Source of the DNA: Lewinellaceae bacterium
GTDB taxonomy: Bacteria; Bacteroidota; Bacteroidia; Chitinophagales; Saprospiraceae
Length of the DNA: 64,000 nt
Direction of reading: 5' to 3'
NCBI GenBank assembly: GCA_020636075.1
Contig: JACJYO010000001.1
Coordinates: 930,001-994,000 of the forward strand
Shown here: positions 9,811 through 18,452 of the stretch, in pieces
Numbering within the stretch: position 1 is the first letter of the stretch
Layout of the letters: every line of letters starts with the position of its first letter
Notes under the pieces: generated by a model
What the model saw: the letters and a program-made list of their open reading frames with translations, nothing else
What the model was told of the DNA's origin: nothing
The model's database searches: none
Position numbers and translations under genes: made by a program

Positions 9811-9827
9811 TAAAAAAACAGCAATAC

Positions 9828-9988
9828 GAGGCTGTCGCCTAAGAACTCATTGATCATCAATTACGATTTACGAATGACGGTTTACGATTATTTTGTTTTG
9901 TAAAAGGTGAAATATCTGTATTGTCGGGATGTTGTTAATCGTAATTCGTAAATCCAAATTCGTAAATGCGTTCTTAGGCGACAGCCTC
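9828..9988. repeat. MITE-like element with 19-bp terminal inverted repeats
   Basis: The ends gaggctgtcgcctaagaac (9828-9846) and its exact complement (9970-9988) bracket 161 bp without coding capacity. The interior holds further inverted repeats built on gatttacgaa/ttcgtaaatc. The outer ends align with the element at 472-622 (gaggstgtcnc.taag), so the two probably belong to one family. It fills most of the gap between the giant gene and the M1 peptidase gene. Confidence 0.75.
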
Positions 9989-10012
9989 TTCGTCGTAAAA
10001 CCAACTTAACCC

Positions 10013-12427
10013 ATGCGTATTTCCCTACTCTTCCTTAGCCTCCTCCTAACCCTTTCATCTGCCGCCCAAAAAAGAATTCATGCTGCCGACTGGTGTGCAA
10101 ATGGGAAGCAACTACTGGCCACACCGCCTCCAACTGTTGCTAGTGATATGCGCAGCGATTCCATTGACATCCTGAGCACCACCATCGCGTTGGCAGCGAC
10201 CGACTTTGCAAAACAGGAGGTTAGCGGATATGCCCTCATTGAATTTGCAGCCAAAGTAGATGGCATTGCCGAAATCCGGTTGGATTTGCTCAACATGACG
10301 ATCGACCAGGTTGCACCGGCGGCCAATTGGTCGTACGACGGCGCACTGCTACAAATTGAACTGGACACCGTCCTGAACATCGGGCAATCAAAAACAATCC
10401 GGATCGATTACCACGGAAAACCGGCACAAGATGCCTCCAGTTGGGGCGGTTTTTACTGGCAGGGAAATTATGCCTTCAACCTGGGCGTGGGCTTTGCCGC
10501 CGATCCGCACAATTTTGGCCGTGCCTGGTTTCCCTGCTTCGACAATTTTGTGGAGCGTTGCCGTTTTACCTTTTTGATCACAACACCCAAGGGCAAACCG
10601 GCATATTGCAACGGTTACCTGGTTTCCAGAACAACACAGCCCGATAGTAGCATTCTATCCCACTGGGCAATCGACGAACCGATCCCTTCCTACCTGACCT
10701 GCATGGCTGCGGGTCCCTTTACCACGTTCGAACGCGAATACCCGGGAGAAACCGGCGCCGTGCCTGTTGAAATCGCCGTTGCGCCCGCCGATTCAAACAA
10801 ACTCAAAGCCTCCTTTCAACACCTGCCGGATGCACTGGCTGCTTTCGAACACTGGTATGGCCCCTACCGCTGGAACAAAATTGGCTACGCCATCGTGCCC
10901 TTCAACCAGGGCGCTATGGAGCATGCCACCAATGTCGCCTTTATGAATATAGCCGTAGACGGCAGCCTTGATTGGGAAACACTGATGGCGCACGAACTCA
11001 GCCATCAGTGGTGGGGAAACCTGGCCACCTGTAGTACCGCCGACGACATGTGGCTCAACGAAGGCTGGGCCACCTTTTCAGAGCATCTGTTTCTCGAGCA
11101 GGTATACGGCCGGGAGCGCTATCTGGATGAGGTACGCCGCAACTTCCTGACCGTTCTTGAAGACACCCATGTCAATGAAGGTGGTTACCGGGCAATAACC
11201 GGGTTGCCGCACGACCTGACCTATGGCAGCCACGTATACGACAAAGGCGCTGTGGTAGCCCACAACCTGCGCGGCTACCTGGGCGACGCACTTTTTCGCG
11301 ATGGGTTGCGCGAAACACTCGACGATCAGGCATTTCAGGCCTGGAGCAGCGCCGACTTCCGGGACAAGTTGAGCGCAATTACCGGTGTTGACCTCACCGA
11401 TTTTTTCAACGACTGGGTGTTTCAGCCCGGCTTTGCCCATTTCTCGATCGACTCACTCAAACTTACCTTCTCCCCTGTGGATGCCCCTACGCAGATTTTA
11501 ATTTTTGTAAAACAAAAACTGCGCGGCGCAACGCACTATTATCAGCAGGTGCCCCTCGAATTTACGGTGGTCGACCCCTTCGGCAACCGGGAGTACCGCA
11601 AGGCAGTAGTTTCCGGCGACACCAGCGCTGTGGAGATCACCGTGCCCAGTTGGTTTTTCCCGCAAAAAGTTTGGGTGAACACCCGCCAGCAACTCACCTT
11701 CGCCCGGGCAGACCAGGAACTAACCGTAAAAAATACCGGCAGTGTCAATTTTTCCCCGGCACGGCTGCTGCTCAATGTCAAAAACCTACCGCAAGACTCC
11801 GCCCGCATCCGCGTCGAGCACCATTACGCCATGCCCGATACGGCCGGCACCGCCAATCCACAGCATTTTCGGTTTAGCAACCGCTACTGGTCGGTCGATG
11901 CCCTTCACCCCTTCGAGGCAGAGGCCACCATCATATACGACGGCAACGGTAAACTGGACCAACTCGACACCGAATTGTTTGCTCAAACCGGCCCCAACGA
12001 AGACAGCATCATACTGGCCTACCGGCCCGGGCCGGGTCACCCCTGGCAAGAGCACCCCAATTATTTTAAAAATACAATAGGTTCGGCGCAAAACCGCTAC
12101 GGCATTCTACGGCCACTGGATTTACCGTTAGGGCAGTATGCCATTGCCAAAGGAGTCGGAACCGTGGCTGTGAAAAAGCCGGTTGCAAACCCCATGCAGA
12201 CACGCGTATCGCCTAACCCGGCAATGGGGTCGGTACGTATCGAAGCAGACCAGCCCTTCGGGCAAATTCAGATTTTCAATGCTGCCGGCGAACTTGTTTT
12301 GGATCAAAAACAGGTGGCCGCCAATGCAATCAAACTGGAAATAACCGGCTGGGTGGCCGGAACATATTGGGCGATATTGCGGGGAGATGCGGGCATTGGC
12401 GTGGCCGGTCCATTCCTGGTGCATTGA
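10013..12427 (+). CDS. Secreted M1 family aminopeptidase with T9SS sorting domain
   Basis: This 804-residue zinc metallopeptidase should cleave N-terminal residues from peptides outside the cell. A signal peptide ends near residue 18. The M1 signatures are complete: the GAMEN-like exopeptidase loop reads GAMEH (about residue 302), and the zinc site is HELSHQWWG (H327, E328, H331) with the third ligand E350 in LNEGWATF, the exact HExxH-x18-E spacing. After the catalytic and helical domains, residues about 720-804 form a type A T9SS sorting domain (RVSPNPAMGSVRIE ... GTYWAILRG). The protein is therefore exported across the outer membrane and anchored or released there. Likely role: nutrient acquisition from protein. 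Confidence 0.93.
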   Translation: MRISLLFLSLLLTLSSAAQKRIHAADWCANGKQLLATPPPTVASDMRSDSIDILSTTIALAATDFAKQEVSGYALIEFAAKVDGIAEIRLDLLNMTIDQVAPAANWSYDGALLQIELDTVLNIGQSKTIRIDYHGKPAQDASSWGGFYWQGNYAFNLGVGFAADPHNFGRAWFPCFDNFVERCRFTFLITTPKGKPAYCNGYLVSRTTQPDSSILSHWAIDEPIPSYLTCMAAGPFTTFEREYPGETGAVPVEIAVAPADSNKLKASFQHLPDALAAFEHWYGPYRWNKIGYAIVPFNQGAMEHATNVAFMNIAVDGSLDWETLMAHELSHQWWGNLATCSTADDMWLNEGWATFSEHLFLEQVYGRERYLDEVRRNFLTVLEDTHVNEGGYRAITGLPHDLTYGSHVYDKGAVVAHNLRGYLGDALFRDGLRETLDDQAFQAWSSADFRDKLSAITGVDLTDFFNDWVFQPGFAHFSIDSLKLTFSPVDAPTQILIFVKQKLRGATHYYQQVPLEFTVVDPFGNREYRKAVVSGDTSAVEITVPSWFFPQKVWVNTRQQLTFARADQELTVKNTGSVNFSPARLLLNVKNLPQDSARIRVEHHYAMPDTAGTANPQHFRFSNRYWSVDALHPFEAEATIIYDGNGKLDQLDTELFAQTGPNEDSIILAYRPGPGHPWQEHPNYFKNTIGSAQNRYGILRPLDLPLGQYAIAKGVGTVAVKKPVANPMQTRVSPNPAMGSVRIEADQPFGQIQIFNAAGELVLDQKQVAANAIKLEITGWVAGTYWAILRGDAGIGVAGPFLVH

Positions 12428-12452
12428 TGCGCCGGGCTTACTTATCAAGCAA

Positions 12453-13235
12453 TTACCAAGTCCGGTCCTGATTCCAAAATGGCGGGAAAAACGTATCGTT
12501 TTGTTGGGCGCGCAGTCGTGCTTCTTCTTCCGCCTCCAGCGCGCGTTGGGCTTTGGTTTTATTAAAAATATCTCTTGGGAGAAAATATTCTTTTTCCCGG
12601 TTGCGCTCCTCAGCGAACGGATCGTGGCGCTCCAGTTCATCATCTTCAAGTTCGCCTTTAAACCAAAAAGACGTGAATATGCCGGCCAAACTGCCGAGCA
12701 GGTGGCTTTCCCAGGATATCCCATCCTGATCGGGCAAAATGCCCAGGAACATCCCGCTGTAAAAAACCATGACGATCAGTGCCAGAATAATTGAGCGCAG
12801 GCTGCGCCGGAAAATGCCGTTCCAAAAAATAAATGCCACCAGGCCATACACCACCCCGCTGGCGCCAATGTGCAAAACAGGGCGTGCCAGCAGCCAAACG
12901 GAAATACCGGTCAAAAAATAGATCATCCAGAATGCGCGCATAGCCACCTTCCTGTAGAAATACAAGGTGATTGCCGTGAGCACGAAGAGCGGGAATGTGT
13001 TGGAGGCCAGGTGCCCCCAACTGCCGTGCACCAGCGGTGCGGTCACGATACCCCGCAAACCCCACAAGCGCCGCGGCATAATCCCGTACCAGCCGGGGTC
13101 GGCGCCCACAAAGGTCAGGTAGGCATGAATCAGCCAGATAAATCCTATAGCCGCCAGGGGGAAACGCAGGCTGTCGTAAAAATGCCGCTGGGTGAGGCCC
13201 AGGCTGTCGGATTCGCTGTCAAAAAGGGCACGCAT
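12453..13235 (-). CDS. Rhomboid family intramembrane serine protease
   Basis: This 260-residue membrane protein has about six transmembrane helices. The catalytic serine is in GASG (S126) and the catalytic histidine in ESHLLGSLAG (H178). The conserved HxxxN of helix 2 is present (H75, N79 in HLASN). Rhomboids cut transmembrane substrates within the bilayer. The C-terminal tail from about residue 195 is long, charged and partly helical (EERNREKEYFLPRD...), is probably cytoplasmic, and is not part of the protease core. The natural substrate is unknown. The gene lies downstream of a DUF5683 gene on the same strand with a 45-bp gap that holds a short tandem repeat. Confidence 0.92.
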   Translation of the reverse strand: MRALFDSESDSLGLTQRHFYDSLRFPLAAIGFIWLIHAYLTFVGADPGWYGIMPRRLWGLRGIVTAPLVHGSWGHLASNTFPLFVLTAITLYFYRKVAMRAFWMIYFLTGISVWLLARPVLHIGASGVVYGLVAFIFWNGIFRRSLRSIILALIVMVFYSGMFLGILPDQDGISWESHLLGSLAGIFTSFWFKGELEDDELERHDPFAEERNREKEYFLPRDIFNKTKAQRALEAEEEARLRAQQNDTFFPPFWNQDRTW

Positions 13236-13245
13236 GGTGGAATAT

Positions 13246-13277
13246 GATATTGGGATATTGGGATATTGGGATATTGA
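13246..13277. repeat. Short tandem repeat, 8-bp unit x4
   Basis: The unit gatattgg occurs three times in a row, followed by gatattga. It lies between the DUF5683 and rhomboid genes, just upstream of the rhomboid start. It may be prone to slippage, but no function is evident. Confidence 0.75.
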
Positions 13278-13280
13278 AAA

Positions 13281-13937
13281 TTAAGGTTTGCCAAATTGTA
13301 AAGCCAGGCCGAGGCCGAAAACAGGCTGCCCTGTTGGAGATGCTTGCAATTTGGGCTGCACCCTAAAACTCAGGTCATCGCTCACATCAAAACGCCTGAG
13401 ATGTGCATCGACAAATGCCTCGGTAGCCGTCAGGATATATGCCAAACCCAGAAAGAGCGAGGTTTGTTCAACATAGCGGCGCCATTGATCGCGGTATTGT
13501 TTCAGGCTGGTAGCATCCAATTGATCGTAGGGCGACTCCGTCGGATTGGTGTTGGGATCGCCATCGACCACCCATTTGTAATTATCCCGCAACCGTTTGT
13601 ATTCCCGGATATTGTCTATTTCAAAATAAGTAATCCCACCCAACACACCATAAACGATCGGGAGTTTCCACCATCGTTTGTTGTAGGCCTGGCCGGCGCC
13701 AGGCAATGCCAGCGATAAAAAAACCGCCGTTTTCGGATTCGGATAATCCTTGGTAAAAATGCGCCGTACGAATCCGTTTTTTTTCACCGTCGCCGGTGCA
13801 CCGGTAGTATCCGGGCCCGGAGCCAAAGTATCGGCCCCAGAAGCCAGTGTATCCAATGGGATAGCCAGGCTGTCCGGTTGTTGGGCCCATCCACAGGATG
13901 CACAGAAAAAGATCAGCAGTACGATCAGGTTACGCAT
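13281..13937 (-). CDS. DUF5683 family protein
   Basis: This 218-residue protein has a signal peptide (cleavage near CGWAQ, residue 19) and a Ser/Thr/Pro-rich linker. The body begins at about residue 65 with NPKTAVFLSLALPGAGQAYNKRWWKLPIVYGVLGG, the hallmark of DUF5683. That segment is hydrophobic and probably embeds in a membrane; a second helix lies near LGLAYILTATEAFVDAHL. Function is unknown. In many Bacteroidota the family sits next to chromosome-partition or cell-envelope genes, but that context is absent here. A -7 box lies only 4 bp upstream of the ATG, so the transcript may be leaderless. Confidence 0.8.
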   Translation of the reverse strand: MRNLIVLLIFFCASCGWAQQPDSLAIPLDTLASGADTLAPGPDTTGAPATVKKNGFVRRIFTKDYPNPKTAVFLSLALPGAGQAYNKRWWKLPIVYGVLGGITYFEIDNIREYKRLRDNYKWVVDGDPNTNPTESPYDQLDATSLKQYRDQWRRYVEQTSLFLGLAYILTATEAFVDAHLRRFDVSDDLSFRVQPKLQASPTGQPVFGLGLALQFGKP

Positions 13938-13941
13938 TTGG

Positions 13942-13949
13942 CAAAAGTA
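13942..13949 (-). promoter_or_regulatory. -7 box TACTTTTG next to the DUF5683 start
   Basis: Read on the minus strand this is TACTTTTG, separated from the ATG at 13937 by 4 bp. A -7 box this close would place transcription initiation at or very near the start codon, giving a leaderless mRNA. Confidence 0.5.
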
Positions 13950-14001
13950 ACGCTTGAACAGGGAATACGTTGCGTGTTAAAATCCGGTGCGGTTGAATTT
14001 C

Positions 14002-14040
14002 AAACAAAAACGGGCCCCGCATTGGAGCCCGTTTTTGTTT
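14002..14040 (-). terminator. Terminator after the DUF5689 lipoprotein gene
   Basis: An inverted repeat (arms 14002-14015 and 14027-14040, core acgggc/gcccgt) with flanking A and T runs lies 19 bp past the end of the leftward gene at 14059. Confidence 0.75.
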
Positions 14041-14058
14041 AAAACCCAACCACTCAGA

Positions 14059-15486
14059 TCAGGGTTGAATATCCGAAGGGTTGCGTAGCAACACCTGTTT
14101 ATCATTAAAATCCGAAACAATCACCGTAAGTGCATACGGGCCGGCAGGTACCGGCATGCTGGCAAAATTAGCGTACGACTGCGTAAACATGGCAATGCTG
14201 CCTGTAGCATCTGTCACCGTTTTTCCGCCTGAAATCGGCGTGCCAACACCGGAAATGCTCGCTGCCGGGATCCTAACCAGGGTGCTTTCCCAGGCATCGA
14301 AGTTGGCAATGATCTCCGCAATAGTCGCCGTGCGCGGTGTGATGGTGCCGGTGCCGCCGAAAATCACGCCCGATTTGTCCAGCGACACGTTGTTCACCTG
14401 CATCAAGCCGTTAAACTCGCTGAGTTCCTGATTGGACACTTCAACCTCAATTTCATCGCCAAGGCTATACGAATGGTTAGCGGTAAAACGCACCACAATG
14501 CCCGCCGACTCATCCTGAATTACCAGGTTTCGGCCGGTAATGTTGCTGGCTGCGCGATCAGAAATAACAATGCCTTTGATCTTGCGGTTTGCCGGCGCCG
14601 TGGTGGTTACACCGTTATATTTCGTGCGCAATTCGCCAATACTCATCAGTTCGCCACCAACGCCCGTACAGCGGTCGCCCGTCATGTTGATGTCGGTCAA
14701 ATCACGGATAAAAAGCTGAAGCGTATTACCAAAAACGCCAAGTACGCCGGTGATGGAGCCATTTCCGGTCGGCGTAAGTGCTCCGGCAAAATCGGCGAAA
14801 CCGCTGCTCCGCAGGATAATCTGATCCTTTCCGCAATCTTCAATTGTGCGGTTCAGGGAATATTGTGTAACCGGGTCGGCATAGGTTTTATTCGCATCGG
14901 CGGCGCCAAACTGCACATTTTCCAGTTTGATCAGGGTGCTGATATGGCTGGTTTTCAACTGATCGATGGTCAGCACGGCTGGCGCCGGCGCAGCACCAAC
15001 TTTCCCTTTCACCACCTTTTTCCGCACCTGCACTTCGGTTAGGCCTACATCGTCGACCTGTCCACCCTGTTCTACCGTACTTCCGGTCAGTTGGATCAGG
15101 TTGTTGTAGTCGGTCAGGATCAGGTCCTGGCAATAAATGTACATGGTACGGCCAACCGGAAATTGATTGTACTGGGCAGCATCATTGAATTTTACTTCAA
15201 TGCCGCCCGTAGCATCCTGAATGACCAGGGTTTTATAATAATTGCCCGAGCGATCGTCCATGACGACAACCCCTTCGATGATCAGGTCATCCGTTATTTT
15301 GTCAAAACCGCCGGGAGTCACGTGCAGTGCCTTCAATGCAGCAATCGTGGTATTCGGCGTTACATCAACCGGATCGCCGCCGGTGGGCGGTTCGTCAAAA
15401 TCTTTTTTGACGCAGGCTGTAATTCCGGCAGTCAGGAACAAGGCCACAAGGGCAAACAGCGGGAAATTTTTTTTCAACAAAAACAT
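14059..15486 (-). CDS. DUF5689 domain lipoprotein
   Basis: This is a 475-residue lipoprotein when started at the ATG at 15486. A longer frame to 15579 would overlap the upstream receptor gene and would bury the signal sequence. The signal is MFLLKKNFPLFALVALFLTA followed by the lipobox GITAC. Two tandem DUF5689 OB-fold-like units are visible: about residues 45-260 (IIEGVVVMDDRSGNYYKTLV) and about 280-475 (KIKGIVISDRAASNITGRNL). The gene follows a TonB receptor by 46 bp, so the two form a receptor/lipoprotein pair, and a secreted phosphodiesterase-type gene lies divergently beside them. The layout fits uptake of products made by a secreted nuclease or phosphatase (inference). Confidence 0.85.
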   Translation of the reverse strand: MFLLKKNFPLFALVALFLTAGITACVKKDFDEPPTGGDPVDVTPNTTIAALKALHVTPGGFDKITDDLIIEGVVVMDDRSGNYYKTLVIQDATGGIEVKFNDAAQYNQFPVGRTMYIYCQDLILTDYNNLIQLTGSTVEQGGQVDDVGLTEVQVRKKVVKGKVGAAPAPAVLTIDQLKTSHISTLIKLENVQFGAADANKTYADPVTQYSLNRTIEDCGKDQIILRSSGFADFAGALTPTGNGSITGVLGVFGNTLQLFIRDLTDINMTGDRCTGVGGELMSIGELRTKYNGVTTTAPANRKIKGIVISDRAASNITGRNLVIQDESAGIVVRFTANHSYSLGDEIEVEVSNQELSEFNGLMQVNNVSLDKSGVIFGGTGTITPRTATIAEIIANFDAWESTLVRIPAASISGVGTPISGGKTVTDATGSIAMFTQSYANFASMPVPAGPYALTVIVSDFNDKQVLLRNPSDIQP

Positions 15487-15532
15487 ATTCAAGTGTTGAG
15501 TTTTGAGTTTCAAAATGGGAGCCACGCGGGGA

Positions 15533-18274
15533 TCAAATCCGCAAAGCCAGGCTGATGAAATAATTGGTACCCGGTGCATAAATCAACTGATTGGTGTATA
15601 GCCGGATATCAGTAAAGTCGTCGCGGAAGGCATTCCGGGTAGCATCGCGCCCCGAGTTGATGATATTGGTATTGTTCAACAGGTTGTTCACCCCGACGGT
15701 CAGGTACACAAACGTGTTGCGGTTAAAGCGCCAGGATTTTCCGCCAAAAAAGTCGAGCGTAAAGGCAGCCGGTGCTTTTTGCTGATCGATAATAAAACGC
15801 CAGAGATCGGAGTCTTCCGGAATAGTTGCCACATAATCGGCTGTCCGGCGGCGCTGGTCAAACAGGTAATAAAAATTATCGGCCCAGTTGAGCGTAAGCG
15901 TAGCAAACCAGAATTGGGGTGCTTCGTATTTCAGGCTGGCCGATGCCGCGGTTTGTGGGGTACGTGGCACGAAAAAGTTTTTGATATAAGCCGTGCCGGC
16001 ATAAGCAACATCGGCGGTATTATCTTCCGTTTCAACCAGATACGGGCGGGACGTGTACACATAGCGGCCCAGGTTAGCTGCCGCGCTGATCGTCCAGGCG
16101 ACCAATGGCCGGGCTTCAAAAGCCAGTTCCACGCCGGTGTGCAGCCTGTCGACACCCACCATAGACCGGGAACCAAACACCGAGGAAGCCGGTGAGAACG
16201 TCAGGTAATTTTCGTACTCGTTGTCGGTCTGGGTATAATAACCGGTGGCGCGGGCTTTAAACCGCGGTGCGCGCCACTGCAACCCACCTTCGAAGCTGTA
16301 AATCGTATACGATTCCGGTTTGGGTGTGACCAGGTGGTCGCGGATGCGCGGCGAAATAAACACATCCCGGAAGCGCTGCGCGCGGGTGCCGTAGTACGAA
16401 TTGGCGTAGAGATACTGGCGACCGGTGATCTTGTACGTTATGCCGGCCTTCAGGCCATAGTTGAAAAACGTAACCTTTTCGGAATCCCCTAAAGAAGCAT
16501 CCGGGAAACGGCCGTTTTGCATATAGCCGGTACGCCAGAACTCGGTAAACATATTTTCAGCAGCGGCAAAAAAGGAGATACGCGGCAGGTTGCCCTGTAA
16601 TTGCACCCAGGAACCTGCACTGCGAATATTTTCGTCGTAGTTGTAGCCGTAAATTTCACCTTCACGGACCACGTGGTTAGTGATTTGCAAATCATTGTTG
16701 GCGGCAAGCGGGTCGTCGACAAAACGATCCAGATCAACAATAAAATCGCCACCGAGGATATCGTCCACTGTTTTAAAATTCTTGCCGCGATACCACTGGT
16801 AGTTGGCGCCGCCGTTCAGCACAAAACGATCACCCAGGGCTTGCCGCAATACGGCATTAAAGCCGGCTTCCCGGGTATCGCTCCGCGAGTCACCGATCAC
16901 GTATTGCGAACGCTTGCCCGAAATGGTATTTCCCTGAATACCGTTGGCATTCTGGATGGTTGCAGTGTTGATGGTATTGGCTTCCCAGATGCCAACCCAG
17001 TCGATTTGCCGGGCCGACTCGTTCTCGCGCAGGTATTGTGCCCAGGCATCAATCTGCTCGGGGTTCTCCAGTGCCGATGGCAGGCGCCGGTTGTAGTCGG
17101 GTTCGGGGCTGTTGGCCTCAAACCAGTCGAGTCGGGTGTAACCATTTTGGCCAAACTGGCTGTAAGCCGCCAACATGAGATTGGTGGCACGCGAGGGCTT
17201 CAGGTCGTAACGGAGCAGCACGATCGGCTGGTGCCCGTGGCTTACTGCTGCATTGCGTTTTTCGCCATTCCAATAGCCCCAATTGGGGTTGTAACGGGTG
17301 GTGCCGGCCAGGTCGAACATTTCCTGGAAGGTGTCGCCCACCCGGCCGCGGCTGTTGGGCGATCCCAGTACCGTCAGGTTTAGGCTGTGTTTATCGCCAA
17401 ACTTTTTGTCGACAGACAAAAAGTAGCCGTAGCCGTCGAAAAACGTGCCTTCGTGCCAGCCTTCCTGCGCCCAACGGCGGCTTCCGGAAACGGAAACAGC
17501 CCAACCGCCCGGCATCAGGCCCGTGCTGGCGGTCACCATGACCCGGTTGGTATAAGTCCGATTGGAAATGGCATAGGAGGCGCGGATTTGCTTGCGTTGC
17601 ACACTGGCGCGGGTATCAATGTGTGTGGCGCCGCCGATTTCTGAAAAGGCGAATTCGGCTGCCTCCATGCCGATCACGGATTGCCGGACACGCAAAACGT
17701 CGTTCAGGCCGCCAAACTCGCTAAAAAAAGCGATCCCGGTTTCCGGGTCATTGATACTGATACCATTGAGATAAATCGGGAAAAACTCGGAATCATAGCC
17801 ACGTTCGCGAAAACGGAACACACTCCAGCCAAAACTGGAGGCATTCTGAAATACATCCCGGGAAGCATGCAGCAGGTTGGCAATTTCGCCAATGCCTTCC
17901 GATTCGGTTTCGGCCTCGTCCAGTGTAATGGTCGGAATGTCTGTGACATTCGTGGAGGTAGCGTTCGGGTCGCGTTCGAGCGCGATGTTCAGCAGCATAT
18001 CTTGCCCGGCCTCTACGGTCGTTTTTTGCTCTGTTGGCAAATATCCGACGCGGCTGACGATGAGCGTATGTTCACCTGCTGGTACGTTGAACAGGGTAAA
18101 GGCGCCAGTGCGGTCGGTGGCGGCAAACAGGCCGGTTTGCGCCAGCACAACCGAGGCATCGGCAACCGGGGCGTTGTTGTCGGCAGCCATCACTTTCCCT
18201 TGCAGGGTGCCGGTTTGGGCGATGGCCAGCTGCGTGGTGAGCAGCAGACCGGCTAAAAATAACTTTTGGAACAT
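15533..18274 (-). CDS. TonB-dependent receptor paired with a DUF5689 lipoprotein
   Basis: This 913-residue outer-membrane receptor has a signal peptide ending near residue 19 (AIAQ). A carboxypeptidase-regulatory-like domain follows at about 20-105 (GTLQGKVMAADNNAPVADAS). The plug is at about 125-245 (FGWSVFRFRERGYDSEFFPIYLNG and SEIGGATHIDTR), then a long barrel ending ...NYFISLALRI. A lysine- and glycine-rich TonB box is not obvious. The first gene of its pair, it has a probable -7 box at 18339-18346. Its partner is the DUF5689 lipoprotein downstream. The ligand is unknown; the neighbouring secreted endonuclease/exonuclease/phosphatase protein suggests nucleic-acid or phosphoester-derived substrates. 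Confidence 0.9.
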   Translation of the reverse strand: MFQKLFLAGLLLTTQLAIAQTGTLQGKVMAADNNAPVADASVVLAQTGLFAATDRTGAFTLFNVPAGEHTLIVSRVGYLPTEQKTTVEAGQDMLLNIALERDPNATSTNVTDIPTITLDEAETESEGIGEIANLLHASRDVFQNASSFGWSVFRFRERGYDSEFFPIYLNGISINDPETGIAFFSEFGGLNDVLRVRQSVIGMEAAEFAFSEIGGATHIDTRASVQRKQIRASYAISNRTYTNRVMVTASTGLMPGGWAVSVSGSRRWAQEGWHEGTFFDGYGYFLSVDKKFGDKHSLNLTVLGSPNSRGRVGDTFQEMFDLAGTTRYNPNWGYWNGEKRNAAVSHGHQPIVLLRYDLKPSRATNLMLAAYSQFGQNGYTRLDWFEANSPEPDYNRRLPSALENPEQIDAWAQYLRENESARQIDWVGIWEANTINTATIQNANGIQGNTISGKRSQYVIGDSRSDTREAGFNAVLRQALGDRFVLNGGANYQWYRGKNFKTVDDILGGDFIVDLDRFVDDPLAANNDLQITNHVVREGEIYGYNYDENIRSAGSWVQLQGNLPRISFFAAAENMFTEFWRTGYMQNGRFPDASLGDSEKVTFFNYGLKAGITYKITGRQYLYANSYYGTRAQRFRDVFISPRIRDHLVTPKPESYTIYSFEGGLQWRAPRFKARATGYYTQTDNEYENYLTFSPASSVFGSRSMVGVDRLHTGVELAFEARPLVAWTISAAANLGRYVYTSRPYLVETEDNTADVAYAGTAYIKNFFVPRTPQTAASASLKYEAPQFWFATLTLNWADNFYYLFDQRRRTADYVATIPEDSDLWRFIIDQQKAPAAFTLDFFGGKSWRFNRNTFVYLTVGVNNLLNNTNIINSGRDATRNAFRDDFTDIRLYTNQLIYAPGTNYFISLALRI

Positions 18275-18338
18275 TCAGTGAAAACTGGGTTTGTGAGTGT
18301 AGGTGGTTTCCGGCGGCATACGGATTAATTCGGGCCGA

Positions 18339-18346
18339 CAAAGGTA
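18339..18346 (-). promoter_or_regulatory. -7 box TACCTTTG for the receptor operon
   Basis: On the minus strand this reads TACCTTTG, 64 bp upstream of the receptor ATG at 18274. The site lies in the 178-bp divergent region shared with the endonuclease gene. Confidence 0.5.
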
Positions 18347-18452
18347 GCAAAGCCTGCCCGGGTCTTCGGCCTTTACAAATGTAAATTAATTGCAAAGCCC
18401 CGATGAATGCAGGTCAAATGCCGTTTCTTTGCCCCATTCAATATAAAAAACT

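Noticed and set aside
13246..13277. 8-bp tandem repeat as a phase-variation switch
   Set aside because: It lies between genes with four units and no -33/-7 spacing that it would alter, so a switch is unsupported.
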